Assembly: GCA_039915945.1 (NCBI GenBank)
Contig: JBDSMH010000099.1
Coordinates: 1 to 64,000, forward strand
From: DATLFA01 sp039915945
GTDB taxonomy: Bacteria; Actinomycetota; Acidimicrobiia; Acidimicrobiales; WLNW01
Direction: 5' to 3'
Length of the DNA stretch: 64,000 bases
The notes below the pieces were generated by a model. That model did no database searches. It had not been told where the DNA came from and saw nothing but the letters and a program-made list of their open reading frames with translations. Positions 49,003 to 57,328 of the stretch are shown here, piece after piece (the first letter of the stretch is position 1; the number at the start of each line of letters is the position of its first letter). The position numbers were made by a program, and so were the translations under genes.

Positions 49003-50172
49003 ATGCTCGACGAAGCCTGGCGCAGACTCTCTGAGAACATCGCCGAACTCGGCCGGGTATTGCCCGACCCACCGTTCCCGCAGAACGAACGCGATTCGAC
49101 GGACGGCTACCGGTACCTCACTCGTTTGATGGTGATCGGACTGCAGTGGGCGGTCGAATTCGCCGACCCCGACTTTCCTGCCTTCTATCGCCACGACGAC
49201 GACGTCACGAAGTGGGGTGGCCCCAACGTCGACAACACCTACCTGCGGGCGCGGGTCAGGGGCGACAACTCGTACCGCATCGTGGGCCGCTGCGGTACCT
49301 CGCACGGATTCCTGATCTCGGCCCTGCAGGGCGACATGCAACTCGAAGAGTACGGCGTGTACGACGAGATCTGGGATGATCAACTCGTCGCCGACGACGA
49401 CGGCGCGTTCGAGTTGCTCGTGAGCGCCGAGAGGCCGCCTCGTCACGAGGGCAATTGGCTACGGCTGCACCCCGACACCGGCAACATCACGGTGCGGGCG
49501 TACTACAACGATTGGTCGAGCGACACGCCGCCCGCGATGCGCATCGAACGCATCGGTGGCGAGGGTCTTTCGCCGCCCCCATTGACGCCCGCGGAGATGG
49601 CCCGGCGCATCGACGAGGCGAGTGATTGGATCGTCAAGTCGTTCCACTATTGGAATCGCTATGTCGATACTGCTCACCGCAAGGTCGGTGCCAACGTGCT
49701 CATTGCACCGGGCGCGGCGCAAGGCGGGGCCAAGGACATTGCGTATGGGTTCGGGTTCTTTCGCCTGGACGACGACGAGGCGTATGTCATCGAGGGCGCT
49801 CCACCCGATGCGTGGTTCTGGAACATCATGCTCTACAACCTCGGCTGGATGGAGTCCCTCGACTTCGCCAATCGCGTCACGAGCCTCAATGGGCACCAGA
49901 TGCAGATCGACGACGACGGTCGCTACCGCGTCGTCATCGCGCATCGGGACCCTGGCGTTTCCAACTGGCTCGACACGACCGGGTTGCGCGAGGGGATGAT
50001 CGCCACGCGCTACATCCGCACGGCAGACGTGCCGCCACAGACCGGGCAATTGGTCAAATTCGACAAGCTCCGCGACGCGTTGTCACCTACGGTGCCGGCG
50101 ATGTCCGTCGACCAACGGCGCGCGCAGATCGCGATCCGCCAGGCGCACGTCGCCACCCGCTTCCGCCACTGA
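49003..50172 (+). CDS. DUF1214-like protein
   Basis: A 389-residue soluble protein with no signal peptide. The C-terminal part (GFGFFRLDDDEAYVIEG, WFWNIMLYNLGWMESLD, RVVIAHRDPGVSNWLDTTGL) has the DUF1214 pattern. The N-terminal part has FYRHDDDVTKWGGPNVDNTYLRARV and GTSHGFLISALQGD, typical of actinobacterial relatives found beside acyl-CoA enzymes. No activity is established for this domain. The 7-nt gap to the acyl-CoA dehydrogenase suggests a shared transcript. Confidence 0.75.
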   Translation: MLDEAWRRLSENIAELGRVLPDPPFPQNERDSTDGYRYLTRLMVIGLQWAVEFADPDFPAFYRHDDDVTKWGGPNVDNTYLRARVRGDNSYRIVGRCGTSHGFLISALQGDMQLEEYGVYDEIWDDQLVADDDGAFELLVSAERPPRHEGNWLRLHPDTGNITVRAYYNDWSSDTPPAMRIERIGGEGLSPPPLTPAEMARRIDEASDWIVKSFHYWNRYVDTAHRKVGANVLIAPGAAQGGAKDIAYGFGFFRLDDDEAYVIEGAPPDAWFWNIMLYNLGWMESLDFANRVTSLNGHQMQIDDDGRYRVVIAHRDPGVSNWLDTTGLREGMIATRYIRTADVPPQTGQLVKFDKLRDALSPTVPAMSVDQRRAQIAIRQAHVATRFRH

Positions 50173-50185
50173 ACTGCGCTCGGCA

Positions 50186-51364
50186 TCACCGCGCGGGTGC
50201 GACCACGCGCCGAGTGAGGATCGTGTTCACGAAGGCGCATGCCGCGAGGCACGCCGCCGCGACGAACGCACCGCGGTAGTTCACCGTCGTGGCGACGTAG
50301 CCGAGCAGTGCACCGCCACCGCTGATGGCGATGTCGTTGTAGACGGTGAGCGAACCGATCGCCAGCGCGCGCTCGGAATCGTCAACACGATCGACGGTCA
50401 TCGCGAGGAAGCTCGCGAACAGATAGGCGTTGCCCACGCCGTTCAACGCCGCCGCGGTGAAGATGCCCGCCGGCTTTGCCCATAGCGCTAACGTCAGCGC
50501 GGCGGAGACGATGAACAGCAACGAGACTGCGGCGACGAGGCGTCGCTCGAATCGATCGATGAAACGTGCTGCGAAGACTCGCACGACGAGGTTGGTTACC
50601 GAGTTCAACGTGAGTGCGATCCCAACGCGTTCGAGGCCCACTTCGTCGGCATAGTCGGGGAGGAATCCGACGAACGTGACGTAGCTGAGGCCACCCAACA
50701 GCAGCGAGAGCCCCATGCGCCGCGCCGCAGGATGGAACAAGCTCGCCCAGATAGCAGGGCGCGCCGTTGGAGCGTGGACCGGTCGTGTGTCGGGCATGAA
50801 GAGCATCGAGACCGCAGGCGCGACGGCGATCACGGCGCACAGGGTGAACGTGCGGGCGAAATGGTGACCGTCGAGTATGGCGAGGCCGACGGGAGGGCCT
50901 ATGGCAAAGCCGATGAGCGTCGACGATGAGAAGAGCCCGAAGCCCTGGACCCGTCGATCGGGCGGTGACAGGTCGGTCGCGATCGCCGCCATCGCGACGA
51001 ACAACATGCCGCCACCGAGTCCGCCGAGGATTCGCACCGTGATGAGTGCCGGAATGTCGCCGTGCGTGCCGGCGACGGGATACAGCGCCACCATCGCCGC
51101 CCAGAACAGCGACCCCACCGCAGTGACCGCGCGGCGACCGACGCGATCGGCGAACATGCCCCCGAGCGGGCGCGCGATCATCGCGCCGATTGCGAAGCTG
51201 CCCACGGTGAAGCCGATGTCGAACTTGCTCCCACCGAGCTCGTTCTTGATGTATTTGGGCAGTACCGGGAACAGCATCCCTTGCGCGATGAAGTAGACGA
51301 CGCTGCCCGCCACGAGCACCCAGAACGACGCCGCCAGTCGCTGGCGCGGCATCGTCTCGCTCAT
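50186..51364 (-). CDS. MFS transporter
   Basis: A 392-residue 12-helix major facilitator protein: VVYFIAQGMLFPVLPKYI in helix 1, the loop 2-3 motif GGMFADRVGRRAV, RILGGLGGGMLFVAMAAIATDLSP in helices 4-5 (as pieces), and a mirrored second half after VHAPTARPAIWAS. It looks like a drug/metabolite efflux protein. The ATG at 51364 lies 11 nt after the SCO6745-like stop, so the pair is co-transcribed. The 17-codon upstream extension overlaps that gene and was rejected. Confidence 0.9.
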   Translation of the reverse strand: MSETMPRQRLAASFWVLVAGSVVYFIAQGMLFPVLPKYIKNELGGSKFDIGFTVGSFAIGAMIARPLGGMFADRVGRRAVTAVGSLFWAAMVALYPVAGTHGDIPALITVRILGGLGGGMLFVAMAAIATDLSPPDRRVQGFGLFSSSTLIGFAIGPPVGLAILDGHHFARTFTLCAVIAVAPAVSMLFMPDTRPVHAPTARPAIWASLFHPAARRMGLSLLLGGLSYVTFVGFLPDYADEVGLERVGIALTLNSVTNLVVRVFAARFIDRFERRLVAAVSLLFIVSAALTLALWAKPAGIFTAAALNGVGNAYLFASFLAMTVDRVDDSERALAIGSLTVYNDIAISGGGALLGYVATTVNYRGAFVAAACLAACAFVNTILTRRVVAPAR

Positions 51365-51374
51365 GTAGGTCGTG

Positions 51375-52112
51375 CTACTTGGTCGCGTGCTCGAGTATGC
51401 GACCGAGGCCCGCAACGAACTCGTCTCGCTCGGCGTCGGTCAAGTGAGCGAAATCGACGGCCGAGAGTTGATCGGTTCGTGCTTCGGCCGCGGCGCGCCG
51501 CGCCGACAGTGGCGCCGCGTCGGGGAAAGGCTCGGGCCAGCCGAACATCTTGGCGTTGGCCGCGCCGCCGGGGCCGGCGATGATGGCTTCGAGCGGAGTG
51601 AGCCCCTCGGCATGGATACAGACGCCGTGGCGCGCCATGCGTAATTCACGGAGCGTCTGCAACAACTGCTGGGAGCGGCCCGGGACGTCGGTCGCTCGCG
51701 GTAGGGCGCGCCATCCGGCGGCTATCGGCGCGTTGATCATCGAGGCCTGTGCAAGCACCACTTCGGCGAGCGCGACGAAACCGTCGAGGTCGGGCACGGC
51801 GGCGAGGTGCGTGCGGCCGTGCGATTGGCAGATGTCGTTGTACAGCGCTGCGCCCTTGTCGGGCGATGCAATGGCAACTGCCGCCGTCCACGCCTCGGCG
51901 AGCTTGTCGGGGTTGATGAAGACCGCACTGGCGGCGACGACATCGGCGGCTACCTCACCGAGGACGCCGAAGCGACCCAACACGTAGAACTCGAAGCCGG
52001 GCTGAAAGCCGAGTTCGGCACCGCGCGCGAACGTCGCCCGGTTGAGCATGAAACGCCCGCCGAGATCGCTGACCGGGCCTCGTGCGGCGTGTGCGGCGGC
52101 GAGCGCGTCCAT
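51375..52112 (-). CDS. SCO6745-like family protein
   Basis: A 245-residue mostly helical protein. The N-terminal GxRFMLNRATFARGAELGFQPGFEFYVLGRFGVLG and the later AGWRALPRATDVPGRSQQLLQTLRELRMARHG match the actinobacterial SCO6745/SalK-like group as I remember it, sometimes called an HTH family without proof. The C-terminal DFAHLTDAERDEFVAGLGRI is a common end of such proteins. The ATG follows GGGGGAACAGGGGAA. It precedes an MFS transporter. The function is unknown. Confidence 0.65.
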   Translation of the reverse strand: MDALAAAHAARGPVSDLGGRFMLNRATFARGAELGFQPGFEFYVLGRFGVLGEVAADVVAASAVFINPDKLAEAWTAAVAIASPDKGAALYNDICQSHGRTHLAAVPDLDGFVALAEVVLAQASMINAPIAAGWRALPRATDVPGRSQQLLQTLRELRMARHGVCIHAEGLTPLEAIIAGPGGAANAKMFGWPEPFPDAAPLSARRAAAEARTDQLSAVDFAHLTDAERDEFVAGLGRILEHATK

Positions 52113-52175
52113 GGTTCCCCTGTTCCCCCTAGACCGTAACCCCAGAATCGACTGGACTGTACCCGCTCGGCTATC

Positions 52176-52985
52176 TCAGCGACTCACGCACCAGATCGCG
52201 ATTGCTGCCGCGGCTGCGATGTTGAGCGAGTCGACGCCGTCGCGCATCGGGATACGCACCTGGTGTTCACAGTGCGCGAGCGTCGCCTCGGTCAACCCCG
52301 GACCTTCCGCGCCGAACAGCAACGCCACGCGCGCGTTGGCGCCGAGGTGCAGCTGATCAATGGGCAACGCGCCTGGTTCGGGAGTGAGCGCGACGAGCTC
52401 GAAGCCACGGTCGTGCAAGAGCGCGAGACCGTCGGGAAACGGGCCGAGTCGCGCGTACGGCAGCTTGAACACTTCGCCCATCGCGACGCGCGAGGCGCGG
52501 CGATAGAGCGGGTCGCAACAAAAGGCGTCGAGCAGCATGGCATCGATCCCGAGCGCCGCCGCGCTGCGCGCGATGATGCCGAGGTTGGTGGGATTGTTGA
52601 CACCTTCGAGCACGATGATGCGCCGTGCGTTGTCGAGCACGGTGGGTGCGTCCAACTCGGGCCGGCGCACGAAACAAGCCAGCATGCCCCGATGCAACGC
52701 GTAGCCCGTGATGCGCACGAGCACCGGCGGCGTTGCCGCATAGACGGTGACCGTGTCGTCGACGGTGAAAGGGAAGGGTGCGCTTCGTTTGGCGTCGACC
52801 AGTATCGCGGTCAACTGGTAGCCCGCCCGTAGCGCGCGTTCGACGACGAGATCGCCCTCGCAGATGAATACGCCGGCCATGTCGCCGCCGGGTTGCTCGC
52901 GCCGCTTGCGCAACTCATGGTCGCGGAGGCCGACGAAGGGTGCGATGCGAGGGTCGTCGGGATCGGTGACGGGCGTCGTAACCAC
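52176..52985 (-). CDS. SpoU/TrmH family RNA 2'-O-methyltransferase
   Basis: A 269-residue SPOUT methyltransferase. An N-terminal substrate-binding part (FICEGDLVVERALRAGY) precedes the knotted domain with motif 1 EGVNNPTNLGIIARSAAALG near residue 128 (shown within limits), motif 2 VALLFGAEGPGLTE near 225, and motif 3 IPMRDGVDSLNIAAAAAI at the end. It methylates ribose in rRNA or tRNA using SAM; the target base is not predictable. A TAGTCT box 7 nt before the GTG supports this start and a leaderless message. Confidence 0.91.
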   Translation of the reverse strand: MVTTPVTDPDDPRIAPFVGLRDHELRKRREQPGGDMAGVFICEGDLVVERALRAGYQLTAILVDAKRSAPFPFTVDDTVTVYAATPPVLVRITGYALHRGMLACFVRRPELDAPTVLDNARRIIVLEGVNNPTNLGIIARSAAALGIDAMLLDAFCCDPLYRRASRVAMGEVFKLPYARLGPFPDGLALLHDRGFELVALTPEPGALPIDQLHLGANARVALLFGAEGPGLTEATLAHCEHQVRIPMRDGVDSLNIAAAAAIAIWCVSR

Positions 52986-52992
52986 CGTCAGA

Positions 52993-52998
52993 AGACTA
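52993..52998 (-). promoter_or_regulatory. -10 box of a leaderless promoter
   Basis: TAGTCT on the minus strand, 7 nt before the GTG at 52985; it abuts a GAGCGG repeat. Confidence 0.45.
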
Positions 52999-53025
52999 GG
53001 GCCCGAGCGGCCCTTCTCAGAGCGG
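52999..53025. repeat. GAGCGG repeat, copy D
   Basis: A GGGCC/GGCCC stem around CGAGC, then TTCTCAGAGCGG. Unlike the other copies it lies between divergent genes, so it cannot be a terminator for either. Confidence 0.65.
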
Positions 53026-53042
53026 ACAAGGCAGGCCCCAAC

Positions 53043-53048
53043 TAACCT
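53043..53048 (+). promoter_or_regulatory. -10 box, probable leaderless promoter
   Basis: TAACCT 9 nt before the ATG at 53058. Confidence 0.4.
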
Positions 53049-53057
53049 GCGCCAGCG

Positions 53058-53492
53058 ATGCCGCCTCGCCCGTCGTACAAAACCTTCGTCGTCGAGCGCC
53101 ATGTGGTCGCGCCGCGCGAGGTCGTGTGGCAGGCCCTGCTCGACTTCCTCTTCGACGTGACGCACGGCTACACCGTGCCCGGTGATCCGCCGCCGCATGG
53201 TGCCGGTGCCGAGGTGCATTTCCGGCTCGGGCAATGGGATCTCGTCGAGCGCACGATGACCCTCGAGCCTCCCTGGCGGCGGGTGTACGAGATCGCGACG
53301 GGCGCGCCGGTCAAGCTCTACCAGGCGACTACCGCGTTACGCGACGACGGCGCCGAATGCCATCTGGTGTGGTCGTATCTCGCCGAGGCGCTCGACGACG
53401 GATCGAGCGATGAGTTCCTCGAACGGGCCAAGGCCGCGATCACCACTGCCGCCGACATGGTGGTGGCGCGCGTCGAGTCGCGTCGAGGATGA
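53058..53492 (+). CDS. SRPBCC-family protein
   Basis: A 144-residue START/polyketide-cyclase-like protein: VERHVVAPREVVWQALLDFL at the start (the first strand-helix unit of the fold), HGAGAEVHFRLGQWDLVERTMTLEPPWRRVYEI (as pieces), and a long C-terminal helix FLERAKAAITTAADMVV. These domains bind hydrophobic ligands; some are cyclases or toxin-like proteins. It leads a four-gene same-direction group with a SnoaL-like protein, an MDR oxidoreductase and a NIPSNAP-like protein. Confidence 0.83.
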   Translation: MPPRPSYKTFVVERHVVAPREVVWQALLDFLFDVTHGYTVPGDPPPHGAGAEVHFRLGQWDLVERTMTLEPPWRRVYEIATGAPVKLYQATTALRDDGAECHLVWSYLAEALDDGSSDEFLERAKAAITTAADMVVARVESRRG

Positions 53493-53535
53493 CCCCGGCT
53501 GCGCCCATCTGCAATGATGCGCGGGGGAGGCGGCC

Positions 53536-53997
53536 TTGTCGAACGAACAAGATATCGAGAACCTGCTGTACCGCTACGGTGAGTATGTCGACCTCGCGCG
53601 ATTCGACGAGCTCGCCGAACTTTTCCGCCACGGTGCGATCCGCTCCGACCGCGGCTCCGGTGACCTGCGCGGTGATGCGGTGGCGACGTTCTACCGTGCG
53701 ACCAATCGGGTGCACGCCGATACGGGCACGTTGCGCACGCGCCATATCGCGAGCAACGTCATCGTCGATGTCGACGACGCCGCAAGCACGGCGACCGCGC
53801 GGTCGTACTTCGTCGTCTGCCAGCAGACCAGCGTCCTACCACTGCAGCCGATCGTGTCGGGTCGCTATCACGACACGTTCCACAGGGTCGACGGAGCGTG
53901 GTGGTTCGACGTGCGCATGATCCTCGTCGATCTCATCGGCGACATGAGCGAGCACCTGTCATTCGACTTGCGCACCGAACGTGCGCCCAGGTTCTAG
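53536..53997 (+). CDS. SnoaL-like (scytalone-dehydratase-like) protein
   Basis: A 153-residue NTF2-fold protein of the SnoaL_4 type: IENLLYRYGEYVDLARFDELAELF, then the DLRGDAVATFYRATN helix, RHIASNVIVDVD strand, and GRYHDTFHRVDGAWWFDVRMILVDLIGDMSEH (as pieces), the typical closing strands. The TTG start follows GGGGGAGGC. The fold is shared by ring-hydroxylating dioxygenase small subunits and dehydratases; no partner oxygenase is seen. Followed 17 nt later by the MDR oxidoreductase. Confidence 0.83.
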   Translation: MSNEQDIENLLYRYGEYVDLARFDELAELFRHGAIRSDRGSGDLRGDAVATFYRATNRVHADTGTLRTRHIASNVIVDVDDAASTATARSYFVVCQQTSVLPLQPIVSGRYHDTFHRVDGAWWFDVRMILVDLIGDMSEHLSFDLRTERAPRF

Positions 53998-54013
53998 GCA
54001 AAGGCCGGGAGCG

Positions 54014-55006
54014 ATGCGGGCGATCGTGCTCGACGAAAAAGGTGGGCCCGAGGTATTGCGCGTCCGGGACGTGCCCGACCCCGTCGTCGGGTCCGAAGAA
54101 GTGCTCGTCGATGTGGTGTCCACTGCCGTCAACCGCGCCGAAGTGCTGCAGCGCATGGGGCTGTACCCGCAGCCGGCACCGCCGCCCGTGTACGAGATCC
54201 CCGGGTTGGAGTTCGCGGGACGCGTCGTCGCCATCGGTGATCGCGTGATCAGTTGGCGCGTCGGCGACTCGGTGATGGGCATCGTGAGCGGCGGCGGCTA
54301 CGCCTCGCGCCTCGCGGTGCACGAACGACAAGCCATACGGGTGCCGTCGACGGTGGCGCTGGCCGACGCCGGTTCGATTCCCGAAGTCTGGATCACTGCC
54401 TTCGATGCACTGGTCGCGCAAGGTGGGTTGTCGCCGGGCGGCGCCGTGCTCATTCACGCCGGCGGGTCGGGTGTCGGCACCGCGGCGATCCAGATCGCCA
54501 GGTCGTTCGGCGCGACCGTCATCGTCACTGCGTCCGCGAGCAAATGCGCTCGGTGCGTCGACCTCGGTGCCGATCGAGCAGTCGACTACGCGACCGACGA
54601 CTTCGTAGAAGCCGCGCGCGAGGCGACCGGTGGCAGGGGTGTCGACGTCGTGCTCGACGTCATCGGCGGTGACTATGTCGACCGCAACATCGACGCGCTC
54701 GCGCTGAAGGGGGCGATCGTGCAAGTCGGCACCATGGGATCGGGCAAGGCGACGATCAATGTCGCCAAGTTGATGCCCAAGCGAGCGCGCATCGTCGGGA
54801 CGGTGCTGCGAGCGCGACCGCTCGACGAGAAAATCACGATCAGCCAGCGATTCGTCCGCGAGATCGTTCCGGGTTTCGAGGCGGGACGATTCAAGACGGT
54901 GATCGATGCGCGCTTCTCGCTCGATGCGATGGCAGACGCGCACCGAATGATGGAGGCGAACGCCAACTTCGGCAAGATCGCCATCGACGTACAACCGGCT
55001 GCGTAG
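54014..55006 (+). CDS. NADPH:quinone oxidoreductase-like MDR protein
   Basis: A 330-residue medium-chain dehydrogenase/reductase without zinc ligands: MRAIVLDEKGGPEVL start, VSTAVNRAEVLQRMGLYP near residue 40, IPGLEFAGRVVAIG, VLIHAGGSGVGTAAIQIARSFGATV near 145 (as pieces; nucleotide motif), and RGVDVVLDVIGGDYVDRN near 205. This is the QOR/TP53I3 branch, which reduces quinones or enones with NADPH. The ATG follows GGGAGCG. Third in the small operon beginning at 53.0 kb. Confidence 0.92.
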   Translation: MRAIVLDEKGGPEVLRVRDVPDPVVGSEEVLVDVVSTAVNRAEVLQRMGLYPQPAPPPVYEIPGLEFAGRVVAIGDRVISWRVGDSVMGIVSGGGYASRLAVHERQAIRVPSTVALADAGSIPEVWITAFDALVAQGGLSPGGAVLIHAGGSGVGTAAIQIARSFGATVIVTASASKCARCVDLGADRAVDYATDDFVEAAREATGGRGVDVVLDVIGGDYVDRNIDALALKGAIVQVGTMGSGKATINVAKLMPKRARIVGTVLRARPLDEKITISQRFVREIVPGFEAGRFKTVIDARFSLDAMADAHRMMEANANFGKIAIDVQPAA

Positions 55007-55038
55007 AACTGCATCCGTAGCGACCAATGGGGACCGGC

Positions 55039-55797
55039 ATGGCCAAATCGAATTTGTATCTCTACGAAGTCGTCGACGTCATCGGGCAGGGTCAGTACGA
55101 CTACATGGAACATCTCTTGCGGGACCCTGTGCAGAAGATGCCCGACATGTTCAAGCTGCAGGGTGCGTTCTTCGTGCTCGGCGCCGCGGGTGGACGGTGG
55201 CCCGAGGTCCACATCATCTGGGACGTGCCCAACGGGTGGGATGGTTGGGCGTCCAACGCCGATCGCCTCAACCTCAAGCGGCGCAAGGCGTTCTACGGCG
55301 ATTGGTGGGACACGGCGGCCAAGTGGCGTTCGGGTGGCTACGACCGGCTCTGCATCGGTGCGCCCGGTTCGCCGACCACCGACGAGATCGCCGCGGCGGG
55401 CATCAAAGGCAGCCTGTTCGTTGCCGAGATGTGGGAGGTACAACCGGGTACGCAAGCCGACTACCTCGCCGCCGTACGCGAGCAGCACGTGCCGATCATG
55501 GAGGACTATGGCCACCGGTTGACCGGGCTGTACGAGGTCAGCAACAGCCGCAACGAAGTGATCGTGGTGTGGGCCACATCGATCGCCGCACGTACCGCGT
55601 TTCACAAGGCTCGCTACACGTCGCGGGGATGGTCTGATGGGGGCACCGTCGACGACCGCATCGCCGAGTGGGATCAGACGGCGCTGACGTGGATCACCGG
55701 CGGCAACGAACGCCACATGACGCCGCTGCCCCGCACGGTCTACGGCCCCGACGACTGGGAAGATGCCTCACTCGAGATGTGGCTCAAGGGCAACTGA
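55039..55797 (+). CDS. NIPSNAP/EthD-like protein, paralogue of the 35.4-kb gene
   Basis: A 252-residue protein starting NLYLYEVVDVIGQGQYDYMEHLL, like the paralogue at 35.4 kb. The middle (WPEVHIIWDVPNGWDGWASNADRL) and the second barrel (FVAEMWEVQPGTQADYLAAVREQHVPIMEDYG, shown in part) fit two tandem ferredoxin-like repeats. ATG 55039 follows GGGGACC; an ATG at 55027 is in frame. It is last in the operon with the quinone oxidoreductase. The function is unknown; in both locations it sits beside an oxidation or crotonase gene. Confidence 0.68.
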   Translation: MAKSNLYLYEVVDVIGQGQYDYMEHLLRDPVQKMPDMFKLQGAFFVLGAAGGRWPEVHIIWDVPNGWDGWASNADRLNLKRRKAFYGDWWDTAAKWRSGGYDRLCIGAPGSPTTDEIAAAGIKGSLFVAEMWEVQPGTQADYLAAVREQHVPIMEDYGHRLTGLYEVSNSRNEVIVVWATSIAARTAFHKARYTSRGWSDGGTVDDRIAEWDQTALTWITGGNERHMTPLPRTVYGPDDWEDASLEMWLKGN

Positions 55798-56025
55798 CCG
55801 GAACGCCGATACGTGGCGGATGTCCGAGGACTACGTCGCCCCCGTCGCGACCCGAGATCACCCGCATCACCCGGCTACCCAACGGAGAGTGGCCCAAGGG
55901 TGACAAGGACGCAGTAGTGCGCAGCGCGATGCCGGTTTTCGGCAACGCGAGCCTGTCCACTGACGACGCCGTTGACGACGCCGATCGGGAGAGCACGCCA
56001 GGGCCGTCGTTCCCCGGTGCGACGG
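55798..56025. other. Unassigned stretch with disrupted coding look
   Basis: No complete gene is evident. On the plus strand one frame opens MSEDYVAPVATR and stops early; the next frame continues EITRITRLPNGEWPKGDKD to about 56036. This could be one small gene broken by a frameshift. I do not recognise the sequence. Confidence 0.3.
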
Positions 56026-56325
56026 TCAAGCGGTAGGACGACACTCGCGGGCAGACTCATGCCCGTGGTCGCGGTGCGAAGGACTCATCGCCTCGCAGGT
56101 GTAGGGGGTGCAGCAGCGGTCTTTGTCGCGGTCGATGCACCAACCGAAGGCGTCATCCGCGTCGTCGCAAATCGTGGCAACCAAGAAGACTGCGCCGACG
56201 ACGTCAGAGTTTGTTTGAAAGAGCCGCTGCATGGGCGCACAATGCGGGATCAGTTCAGCAACACAACGCTCACAACGGTCAACCACGTACCTCCATTCGA
56301 TGCAGGACCCGCATGCCCGGCGCAA
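56026..56325 (-). CDS. Hypothetical Cys-rich small protein (weak)
   Basis: A 99-codon frame with nine or more Cys, including CGSC, CERC, CCTPYTC and a His-rich tail (SPSHRDHGHE). Codon choice is plausible but GC3 is lower than in neighbouring genes. The first ATG overlaps the start of the YkgJ-type gene on the other strand, so an internal start such as the ATG in APMQRLF is more likely. The spacing of Cys pairs would suit a zinc-binding or oxidised secreted domain, but no signal peptide or ribosome site is clear. It may be spurious. Confidence 0.25.
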   Translation of the reverse strand: MRRACGSCIEWRYVVDRCERCVAELIPHCAPMQRLFQTNSDVVGAVFLVATICDDADDAFGWCIDRDKDRCCTPYTCEAMSPSHRDHGHESARECRPTA

Positions 56326-56948
56326 TGAACGATGACGAAGCCTTGGCCGCCGGCGACTTCACGACGTGGGTGACCGACATGCAGGGTGCGCTGCGGGGAG
56401 AGCACGGATCCGATGTGCCGTGCGGCAGCTGCACTGCGTGTTGTACGTCGTCGCAATTCGTCCACATCGAGCCGGATGAGACCGACACGCTGAGCCACAT
56501 CCCCGCCGAGTTGTTGTTCCCGGCACCGCGTCTGCCACGCGGCCATGTGTTGATGGGATACGACGATCGAGGTCATTGCCCGATGCTGATCGACGGCATG
56601 TGTTCGATCTATGACCACCGACCTCGGACATGTCGCGTCTACGACTGCCGCGTGTTTCCCGCGGCGGGGCTGCGGGTTGACGAAGCCGACAAGGCGCTCA
56701 TCGACGAACGAGCGCAGCGATGGCGATTCTCCTATCCCACTGACGCGGATCGTGCGCGCCACGACGCGGTGCGCGTCGCGGCAGCATTCCTCGGCGACCA
56801 TACGAGCGAGATCTTCGACGGTGCTGGCGGTCCCAGCGCCACGCAACTGGCGGTGATTGCGGTTGAATTGCACGAAGCGTTCATCGGGCGCGTACCTAGC
56901 GCGCAAGATGTTCGCGTCGAACTATCTCATCGCCGCGGCGGTCGCTAG
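56313..56948 (+). CDS. YkgJ-family cysteine-cluster protein
   Basis: A 211-residue protein with the CxCxxCC-type cluster of the YkgJ/zinc- or iron-chelating family: PCGSCTACCTSSQF near residue 38, then GHCPMLIDGMCSIYDHRPRTCRVYDCRVFPAAG near 90 (as pieces). The eight conserved Cys probably bind an Fe-S cluster or zinc. The C-terminal part is helical and variable. ATG 56313 follows AGGA; ATG 56325 is an alternative. Function is not established for the family. It is isolated among decayed sequences. Confidence 0.85.
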   Translation: MPGAMNDDEALAAGDFTTWVTDMQGALRGEHGSDVPCGSCTACCTSSQFVHIEPDETDTLSHIPAELLFPAPRLPRGHVLMGYDDRGHCPMLIDGMCSIYDHRPRTCRVYDCRVFPAAGLRVDEADKALIDERAQRWRFSYPTDADRARHDAVRVAAAFLGDHTSEIFDGAGGPSATQLAVIAVELHEAFIGRVPSAQDVRVELSHRRGGR

Positions 56949-57210
56949 CGCGAGTGTGCGAACGGGAGGCACTGCGGCGGGGTCGGCGGTTGGTTGGCCC
57001 CGACCTTCGCTGCCATACGCCCCCTGATGACTCGGTCGCCGTTGCCGGGGTCGTGAAGGCACCGCTTGGGTATGACGTGGCGGCTGAGTGCCGTGACGCG
57101 CACGAAGAGATGCGTGTCGGTGATCGCGAACTCTTGCACGGCCGACCAATCGATGTGGGTCGTAAAACGGTGACGCGATCGCTCCCGTCCGCCGGACCCA
57201 TGGCGTCATT
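56945..57210 (-). pseudogene. Possible 5'-truncated YcxB-like gene
   Basis: The minus-strand frame ending at 56945 reads FTTHIDWSAVQEFAITDTHLF and then HVIPKRCLHD, the pattern of the C-terminal part of YcxB-like proteins (a W-S-x-V turn, then a strand and viPKR). The frame is closed by a stop about 25 codons upstream of this motif, the N-terminal membrane helices are absent, and the only starts in frame are internal GTGs. Low confidence, based on one short motif set. Neighbouring frames are antisense and open by chance. Confidence 0.35.
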
Positions 57211-57328
57211 GTGCCCCACGGCCCGCCGTTCACAAGAAGTCGTTCGATTCACTTCGCCGCGCGATGAGTTGCGATCGTTGCGACCGTCACTACCGGTAGT
57301 GCAACGACGCCGACAACAGGAGCCAAAT

